Shown piece after piece: positions 55,500 to 64,000 of a DNA stretch of 64,000 nt. The stretch's first letter is position 1. Every line of letters starts with the position of its first letter. Both the position numbers and the translations under genes were made by a program. Where the stretch lies: positions 31,021,129 to 31,085,128 of the forward strand of contig NC_052016.1 of the NCBI RefSeq assembly GCF_015832195.1. Reading direction: 5' to 3'. The notes under the pieces are model-generated. The model searched no databases. It saw only the letters and a list, made by a program, of their open reading frames with translations, and had not been told where the DNA came from. The DNA comes from Motacilla alba alba. Taxonomy: Eukaryota; Chordata; Aves; Passeriformes; Motacillidae.

Positions 55500-56260
55500 G
55501 TACCGCAGTTTTTGTCCCCTGGTGAGGGCCGTGTGGGCAGGCACAGCGAGAGGAAGGAGCCGGCTGAGATGCTGGACGCGCACTAAGGAGCAGAGCTGAC
55601 ATCGTTCTGACGGCTCTGCCTTCCCCCCGGGTTACTGGCCAAGAGGCTTTCCCAGATTTTAAACATAAACGCGAAAATCACAAACGGGGTGCTGTGTGTG
55701 CATGGGTGCGTGAAGTCGGTAACGAAAAACAGACACAAGGATGCGGCGGGTGGCTGCCGGGGCAGCGCTCCGGGCGGAGGGGCTCGGCGGCACGGCGGGA
55801 GCCTTGCGTGCCGGCCGGGATCAGTCAGCGCCCGCTCCCTTTCGCTCCCCGCCCGCGGTGCCGGCCGCAGGGCGGGCGCTGACTCAGAGCGCCACCGCCG
55901 CTGCCGCCGCTTCGCACGCGATGTCGCCGGGTCCCCTCATCCCCCGCGTCCTCCCGGCGCCGCACAGGGAGCGCAGGCATGCTCGGGGGGCGGGAGCTCC
56001 TGGGGAGGACATGGGGTCCCTGGCCCGGCAGGGGATGCTCGGGGAGGCTGGAGTCGGGCAGGTGTGGCTGGAGGAAGGGAGGAGCAGTTTTACAGCCATA
56101 ATCCCACTTTTTGGTGAGGCTGGGACAGGTAAATTCCCCCCTGGTGGCCGCCTGACCCCGTGGAATGGGGAAGCGTGTTTCGGCGTGGGCCGGGCTGGGG
56201 CTGAGAGGCTGCAGCTGGGCCGGCGTTGGGTGGGGAGGGTTTGAATGTTGTTTCCGTAAT
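55500..56260. promoter_or_regulatory. CpG island, probable promoter/first exon of an unidentified gene
   Basis: Dense CG dinucleotides, G+C well above the flanks, centred on 55,740-56,010. Contains TGACTCA (55,880-55,886), an AP-1-type site, and several GC boxes such as GGGGCGGG. Open stretches of 140-167 codons here are what GC-rich DNA gives by chance, and no known protein was recognised. In mammals CD86 and CASR follow ILDR1; either could begin here, but nothing in the sequence proves it, and direction is unknown. Confidence 0.6.
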
Positions 56261-56299
56261 ACACAGAAAGTTTTTTGCATGTGTTTGCTCTCTTACCTG

Positions 56300-59200
56300 C
56301 GTGCTCACCCGAGAGGTGGGAACTCCTTTCGTCTGGGTGTGTAGTGACCACGGCTGTGCTTTGCAGATAGTTTTTTGTGGGGGAGAAAGGGTGTGCCGGG
56401 TTAGATGAACCCGTGTTGCAGATTTCTTTATATTTAGATTTGGGGGTGATATGCGATTAGGCCACTTCTCAAAGTGTTTATTTGTGAAATGTTTCTTAAA
56501 GTGTTTCTGGGTTTGCCATTTAAAAACCTAGAAAATTGCCGCATAAGTCCAAGCTAACTGTTTGGACAGTAGCTGTCTTAAAACTGCTGTATTAAAGTTT
56601 CCCAGTGCCATAACATGGTGGTGTTCAGATTTGCACATCAGGTACACCCCGTGCCTCGTGGGAGAAACATTAATCTGCTCACTGCCATACAGGAGTGTAT
56701 CTGGAAATGGTTTAAAGAACATTTGCTATCAACCTTGACATGCACTGATTCCTGAAGATCTCAAGAGAAGAAATATTTACAAGTACACCTGCTGTACATG
56801 TCAGTGAAGCGCACAGATCATTTATATTCACCTTTATATTCACAGCTGTCTATCTTCAGGTTTACAGTAGCATCCTTGTTAAATGGATTCAGATGTTGGT
56901 TTTGGGGCTATTTTATTCTCGGTTCACTTAAGAGAAAAAAACTTCAGATGTGAGGGAAAACGTGTGAGTGACTCAGTGTTTGAAAACAAGTGGATTAAGT
57001 TCCCTGCTTAGAAAAAATACTTCAAGACAGTTATTTTTTCCTGATTGTAACATTTTCTCTTCTTTCCAAAGGCTTCATTGTCTTTTGCATTTCTTGGGGG
57101 TGCCTGATGTTAAAAGTCCTGCCAGCTAAGGATTGCTCTCTTTGGAGTGGAGCACAGATCCTCCCAGGTACCATTCCTTTCAGCAGCGGCTTCCAAATGC
57201 TGTGCTCAGATGGGCAATTGATACTTGGAGGGCACAGGACTGTAAGACAGCCAACGTGTCTGTGTGACCTGCTGGAGTAATCTGTTCTCAGCTGTGGTCA
57301 ATTAAATCAAAACTTTGTTGTTTTGTTTGTTTTGGTGTTGTTTATTTTCTTTTTTTTTAAGGAAGGAAACCCACATAAATCAAACCTTTTTAATGGCCAC
57401 TGGCTGTTTTGTCTTTAGTTTAATTCTGCCTTTTGTCAGTTAAACTGCCACTGAGGCTGTTGGCTTATTCAGCCTTTCAGGTTGCCCATATTTCTCAGCT
57501 TCTTTGCTCAGCATGAAAGTGGGAAGTCTCCTATTTCTTCTTTTTGGGTGGCAAAATAGTTGGAGCTACATACAATTATTTAGCAATCTAAGTAACTAAT
57601 TTAGCCTTTTCTGGTTAGGAAAAGGCTTGTGGTTTTCAGATTTCAAATGAGTTTTTATTATTCTAATGATAAGGTTGACTTGATAGAAGTCCTAGTTGGT
57701 AAAAATAGCTGGTAGATTTAGCTGGAGGGAGAAAATGATAATTTTATTTGGAGTTACCAATTTTTCCAAATAGTACTTTGATACCCCAGAAAAATAAAAT
57801 CTATTATATAATGTCAACAAATGTACAAATGACACGTAATACTTAACTATTTATTGAGAAGCAATACTTCATCCAAAACAGTCATTCATCTGATTAACTG
57901 TGTTTCTAAAACATTCTTTGTTCATATAAACTCCATTCTTCTTCTTTGGACTTCTTAATAGCAATTAGGTTTAAAAATTTTCCGCTTCAATTGTAAGTGC
58001 CTTTTGCTCCATCACATATTATTGAGGAGGGTTCACTGTGGGCTGAAGGAGTGAGGAAAAGAAATATTTCTCTGTTGAATTGACTCACCATAGGTCAATA
58101 ATTTTTGCCAGCTCATGTGCAGTGTTAGAAATATGGTGCAGGCAATTGTCACCTGTAAACCTAGAGAAAAATTCTTGTATCAAAAGACAAGAGCAGTAGG
58201 CACTGTTAGAAGTTTTTTGGGCAGCTCATTGGCAGCTATCCACCATAGAGTGCTGGCAGGTAATGCAGACATTGCAGACTCATGTCATAACACATAAAAT
58301 CAAAATATGGAGCACAAATGCAGAAAGTACTTCAGTTCTTGACATGCATTTTCCCCCACAGAGTACCAGGGTTTACGACTGACTCCCTTGATGAAGCAAA
58401 TTTCAGACCTGACTTAAATAACTGAGTAAATAAAAAACCTGGTTTTGAAGCACCTAAATTGGTATGTGGCAGCATGGCTGTTCCCTGAGTGTACTGACTG
58501 TGTGTGATACTAATAGGTGGTTATATCCTCAAAACCCTTCAGCTTTCCTTTTAAAGGAATGTTTATTTTCCCTTCCAGTGTATGTAAGGAAAGCGTGTGG
58601 TTAAGGGGTAAACCTACAAGTTCAAAACCAAGTAACAGGAACCTCTAAATAGATTTGGCATGACATCTCATGATTTTCAGTGAATTTTGTGAGTTCTGAG
58701 GATAAAGGACAGCTAACCTACTCTTAGGGGTTTTGACAGATACATGTGGAAAATAATCTGTTAAGTGTGTGCTGTTAGTGAACCAGATGATTGCCTCTAG
58801 TCTACTCCAGCTGTGCTGGTAATGGCACTTGTTAGAGCATGAGTCAGAACACAGGCTTGCTTTTTTCAGATAAAAAGGAAGAAGATGCATGTCACTATTT
58901 GTCCTCTCCATGAACACAAGACACTCTGTGTCAAAGCCCGGTAGTTATCCTGCAGCTCTTAGCAGACATTTCAGCTGTTGTGTTTTTATACCACAGTTTA
59001 TCCTGTCCTTACAGCCACAGGAGAAGAGCAGGGAACAGAGGTTCCTAAAGCAGAGAACACAGATGCCTAAATCACCGTGACCTTGCCCTATGCTTCATCC
59101 AAGTTGCTTAAAGGCACTTTAAGGAAGGCGCAGCCAGCAGCATCAGGAAACCCAGTCCAGCAGCACAGCTGGGAGCACTATTTGGATGGCTCCTCTGTCT

Positions 59201-61920
59201 ATGTGAGGCCACAGAATTATGAATTTCATGGATCTTCAGAGCTTTTGGAGATGAATCATTAGCATGAATTCTAGGAGACACACTAATCCAGCTAGGTTCA
59301 CTGCTGGGTAGGTAGTCTGTGAGTTAGGCTTTTAGTCTTCTCAGCCAGCCAAACCCCACCTTTCTTGAACTTAGTCATATAAAATTCCAGTTGATTTTCA
59401 ACAAAACCAGCAGTTTCCATACTGACAGTAATTAGTATTTATTTGGACAACAGTGGAAATAAGGACTTATAAGCATCATCAGTCTAGTAGCACAAGTACT
59501 TAAAAATTAGAAGAGTAGGAGAGTAATCTCTCTTTTATGAATCAGCAGGGGTTTCAAACATTTTAATAGCTTCAGGAAGGTCGAAGCCTCCTGAGTGGCT
59601 GTGCAAAAGTATGTGTCACGGCACCATCAATGCGGTTGCCAAAACATGACTCCTGGAAGCTAGGGGATTATAAGGGTTGCTCAAGGTTTATTCTCTTCTG
59701 TAGCTCTAGATTTTTCCAAAGCCGTTTTCTCTCTTCTGGTGAGGCATATGAAGTTTTTAAATTACTTGGTGGTGGTGTTCCTAAGTGGTCAGAAGTACCA
59801 TGTTCTTTGACTAGATTTCATAACATCTGACACCCTGTCCAGAGCTGAGGTTTTGGGCGTGCCACTGCACTTTCCAGTGCATTTGTTGCCCTCTTTGCTT
59901 CTCAGCACCTCTCTATCCATAGTGTCCTGGCTGGTTACGAGGAGAACAGAAGTATGTACGTATATGTGTCTCTTGAAAGCTACCGAGCTTCCGTGCTTAC
60001 TTGCAACACCTTTTAGTTGACGTGATTGTACCCACGGTGGGTAACTCCCACAGGTTCAAACCCAGGCAAAAGCAAATACACACCTGCCTGGATTCTCTCT
60101 TTTGTTTTTAATCTTCGTTGTTTTGTAATGGCTTGCATGTTTTCTCCGTGTGAGGCATGGGTAGAAGTTTCTGTGGTTCTGAGGAGGGGGGTGAGGAGTG
60201 GGTGACAGGGGAAATGGTGGTTGTAGTCAAGCAGTTGTTTAGGCAGTGCACAGAGGGAAGTCATGAGTGGTCAAGTCAGGTGCATGGTTCCATATATGGC
60301 AAACATTTGTGCTGTATTTAATTATACATGGTGTTTCTCAAAGCTGCTCTTTGCATTTCAAATCTGACTTTTTGGACATTTTGTGTAACAGTTTTAAAGC
60401 TAGATTGAAAATTTTGATGGATTTTAAAACCACTGATCAAGTTTCATTCTCTGAGCAGATGCCACACAGTTTCACAGTCTGGTTTTCCTCACCTCAAACT
60501 GAGGGTTAAAGAAAGGGCATTCTTTGTGAAACAGCTGTTCTTTTATATTCATATTAATTAGTTTTATCAATGGAGAAAGAAAGGGGGCATCAGATTCTAG
60601 GAACTCCATTGCACAGTGAAAGACAGAGGGTTGCTCGTTTGGCTTTTTTTTCAGAATTTACTAGTAACTTTTGGATGCATCCAGTTATTTCCTGATATTA
60701 TTGAATCCACTTCGCTTTTGAAGGATCTGTTTTTTAGAAAGTGAGTAGTCACCTTTTCTCGATATCAGTGCTTTGCAAAGGGTCTGAAGCTAATACAAAT
60801 GAAAGCCTCTGAATTTACCTTGTGGGAAGCATTTTCTTTGATAAAGGAACCTCATCTTACCTTCCCTGTGACCTACTCTAGTCCCCAAAGCAGCTAAATT
60901 TAGTCCAAATTTCAAGAGAAACATTTGCCTTTTCTTTTTTGAGATCTGTTGCTGAGTTGCCTCTTGTAAAATCCCATGTACTCTAGAAAATATGTGAAGT
61001 AAAGAGCAGAGGGTGTATATTTACTCATTAGATTTAGTGGGAGATTCTGACTAAGAATGTGGTCTCTTACTAATAATGAAACTGTTTTGAAGTTTGGAAA
61101 TAGATATTTTGGTCACAATGCATTATTTAGATGATTGATATTGACCATGTTGGGTCTCAAACCAAAGTGGCCTCAGTTTCCAAAACTTCTGCAATCTGTT
61201 ACAGAAAGATAAGTGAGGTGAATTGGGAAAAAAAACCCAACACTTCAAATCATATTAAAAAAAAAAAAAAGAACACAAACGGCCTTGATTTGGGCAGCAA
61301 TTTTGTACCAGCTCAGACGTCGAAGCCTGCCTTTCTTCTTGAAGGCTGTTGGTTTTTAATCCACTTGCTTTCTCATCTCCCATATTTTGCATTCTCTTAC
61401 TTCATTATGAGCTCAAGTCTTAGCTGCCCAGATGCTTGGGGCCAAAACCCATTTGTCATTTAGTGAGACTGGACTATTCCAAAACCTCCTGTCACTTGCA
61501 GCAAGACTCCGGCAGTGTACCGAACACCTGCACCTGTAAAGCGAGCAGCTGCTTGGGTTGTTATTGAGACCTAGAGTGTGCTAATTGCAGGCTTTGTGGT
61601 ACAATATTAAAATGTTAGATGAGATACCATGGGCCCTTTCTGGTTTTCTAGGGGTTCCCAGCCACCTCTGTGTGTGACATTTGGTAGTATTGTAATTACT
61701 TCTGAGGCCATTTAACTCACTGCCAGTTTCCATCCGTTGTGGATTTAGGTAGCTCTTTCTTTGTTCCTGTTCATGAGCTGTTCCTTTTCTCTGACAATAT
61801 GCAGAATGCTGACATATTTGGTAAACTGCCTGAGGTGGTGGATTTCCCATTGCAGGATTGTGGGTGTCTGCTTTCTGTTCTTCACTTGCCCCAAAATATG
61901 CTCCTTAACTGGGTGAAGCC
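56300..61920. other. Non-coding stretch right of the CpG island
   Basis: No exon of a known protein was recognised. If the CpG island drives a rightward gene this would be its first intron. Open stretches at 58,645-58,917 and 59,077-59,262 show no domain pattern or paired splice evidence. Confidence 0.4.
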
Positions 61921-61927
61921 TTTTAAG

Positions 61928-62010
61928 CCAGAGAAGAATCATAGAATCATTTCAATTGGGAAAGACTTTTAAGAGCATTGAGTCCAAGTGTTTCAGTTAG
62001 ACATTTTGGG
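61928..62010 (-). mobile_element. CR1 LINE 3' fragment
   Basis: AGAATCATAGAATCATTTCA then TTGGGAAAGACTTTTAAGAG and CATTGAGTCCAA: the reverse of a CR1 3' terminus with its ATTCTATGATTCT tail. Confidence 0.8.
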
Positions 62011-62019
62011 ACACATAAT

Positions 62020-64000
62020 GATTTGCGCTCAAAGTTTGCAAATCTACTCACGAGTTCCTGTCGACCTTGCAAATGTACGTGATCCTGCAGGGATAACAAA
62101 TTAGAATTCCACTAGTAGCAGTGTATGTGTTAGGAGTATGTGTAAGTGTCCCCACCCATGAGCTGACATCTCTTTGTACAATATGCCCTGCAAGCACCTG
62201 AGAAAACCCCAGCCTTCTTTTGTCAAGGACCTCACTGTCCCTGTGTAGCAGTCGACAAATATATCATTGCAACATTGTTACAAAGTCAGGAAATATTCTT
62301 TTTATAGTCCACCCTGTTAGAAACCTGAGGCACAGACAGGCTGCAAGGGCTTTTTATCCCACTAGTCTAAAGGAGCCAGGACAAGAAGCTGCAGATGAAA
62401 TCTGGATGCATCTAAGTCAGTGGAAGTTCTCCTCTTGGCTTCCAAGAGCCCATCTTCACTGCACTACTTGTGGAGGGTCAGTCCATACAGTGTCTACACC
62501 AGTTTTGTTTTGAGGGCTGCAGGTTTGCCCTGCTTATTCTGGGTCTGAGGCTTTCTCCTCTCTGTGACTTTCTCCTCAGTCCTCAGCAATGCGAGGTTCC
62601 ATTTAGCTGTGGAGCAGTTGTTGGTGTTAGCACATCTGCTGCTGAAATTAAGGTTGCAAAAATTCTTTGCCTATTTAAGCAAGCATCAGGTCTGGGTACA
62701 ATTTTTCTTTGTGTTGAGATGAAATACTTTATTTCTGAAAATTCCTGATTCATTCAAGCCAAAATGGAGACCAAGAGATGTATCTAACAGGATCCTGATC
62801 TATATCAAGAAGAAAAGGCAATTCAGCTTTGATTGTGTCCACCTCAGGAAAGTGCACCAACCTCTAGACTGGGGGTGGTACTGGGGGGGTAGTTGTTTTC
62901 ACTAAAAACCTCAGAAGGTCTTGATCTAATTCTAAGGCAATACAAAAGCATCTCTGAAATAATGAAAAGGTTTGTGGGATGGGCAGATTAATGTTTCCAT
63001 CCAGACTCACTGACAGATTTTCTCGTAATGCTTTGCTACTTTTTCATGACAATGAAAACAGAAGTTAGATTACAAAAAGCCAGACCATATTTATTAGCTG
63101 CAGGCATCCTGTTACATTATTCAAGTCTACCACATTAAATACTTTCAATCGCAATAATTTTGGTGTCATCCTAAGATATGTAAATGCCAACAAACAAATA
63201 ATAAGTGTTAATATGGAATAGTAAAGTTCCTGAGGTAAAGTATTCAAGTATAGGTTGTCTTTTCTATTAAAAAAAAAAATTGAAAATAATATTTACCATG
63301 TCATGAAAGTACCAAATGACCTGTGGTTCACAAGAAAATAAATTACACTAATTCAGGTGAAAGACTGAAAGAAACTGGCAGTTTTCCTTTGCTGAATTAG
63401 TTGCCTCTTATATATTTTAATTCTTTGCTCATGTGGAGCATTTGCTGTGGCATTTGTACATGATTCTCCTCAAGCCTGACAATATTTATCAAGTTTATTT
63501 GTTATTTTCCAGAAACTAAATCTTTAGGCATGAGATCTTGGTGGAGCTCCTCAGTAATTTTTCCAATTTGATCTGGTGTTTTGAAGTATTAAAAAAAAAA
63601 AAGAAAGAAAGAAACCAGCATCTCTAACTAGAATTATTTAAAGTCTTGTGGATTGGATATATTCTGAAGTATTGTCGTGCTTTCAGCAGGGATTGAGGAA
63701 ATAATGAACAAGTCTGACTTATTGGTTTTTCCTATAATAAAAATAATATTTTAGTTGAAATGCAAATCTTAGGCTTATTTTTCTACCAAAAAAAAGGGTC
63801 TCTTGTTATACACTTGTAAAGGTAGAAAGAAGCTAAGAGATTGATAAGAGACAGCAGTTTCTGAAGGTCAGTGCAAATAAATTTAAAATCTTATAACTTT
63901 AAAATTAGAGCTGACACTGGCCTCATTCTCAAACACTGGCAGGTCTGGGAAGAGTTGATGCTCTTCACGCAGCTGTAAGCCTGAAAAAGGAGTTTGGCAG
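62020..64000. other. Right end of window, non-coding
   Basis: AT-rich; an A-rich/AAAG microsatellite lies around 63,590-63,613. No gene recognised. Confidence 0.5.

Noticed and set aside
55741..56280. Overlapping 140-167-codon frames in the 55.7-56.3 kb CpG island
   Set aside because: Present on both strands, Ala/Gly/Arg/Pro-rich, without recognisable motif; expected by chance in such DNA.
1..64000. CRISPR arrays, operons, ribosome binding sites, tRNA or rRNA genes
   Set aside because: The window is vertebrate nuclear DNA; no regularly spaced repeat array, cloverleaf with A/B boxes or rRNA text was noticed.

Overview
The window is nuclear DNA from a bird. Three things show this: a complete apovitellenin-1 (APOV1) gene, which encodes the egg-yolk VLDL apoprotein; many CR1 LINE remnants ending in the avian CR1 3' terminus; and short-intron vertebrate genes with GT-AG splicing. 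The APOV1 protein is clearly diverged from the chicken one as I remember it, so a non-galliform bird is likely, but the species cannot be read from the sequence.

Layout. From position 1 to about 27.7 kb, the minus strand carries the 5' part of CFAP44 (WDR52), a ciliary and flagellar WD-repeat protein. Twenty-three coding exons can be joined in one open frame with matching splice phases, giving about 1,110 residues of a protein that is about 1,850 residues in human. The 3' part lies beyond position 1. From 28.7 to 30.3 kb is a GC-rich, CpG-dense interval that holds a 41-bp tandem repeat, a CR1 3' end, an AT-rich pocket and a GGA repeat. It is the likely promoter area for the head-to-head pair CFAP44 (minus) and ILDR1 (plus). 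ILDR1 (angulin-2, a tricellular tight-junction receptor) runs from 29,867 to 43,886 in 8 coding exons and encodes 540 residues. Its second intron contains a CR1 copy split by a solo retroviral LTR with a 6-bp target duplication.

From 44 to 48.6 kb no gene was recognised. APOV1 follows on the plus strand: a promoter with two estrogen-response elements (49,500-49,556), an inferred non-coding first exon ending at 49,760, and three coding exons between 51,226 and 52,550 that encode 106 residues. This is the arrangement of the chicken apoVLDL-II gene. From 52.9 kb to the end there is no recognised gene. A CpG island at about 55.5-56.25 kb is probably the promoter and first exon of a further gene that I cannot name.

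The three genes do not form a pathway. CFAP44 belongs to motile axonemes, ILDR1 to epithelial tricellular contacts, and APOV1 to estrogen-induced liver secretion of yolk VLDL. Exon coordinates were read by hand from splice consensus, frame and recalled family sequence, and could be off by a few bases at the weaker junctions.
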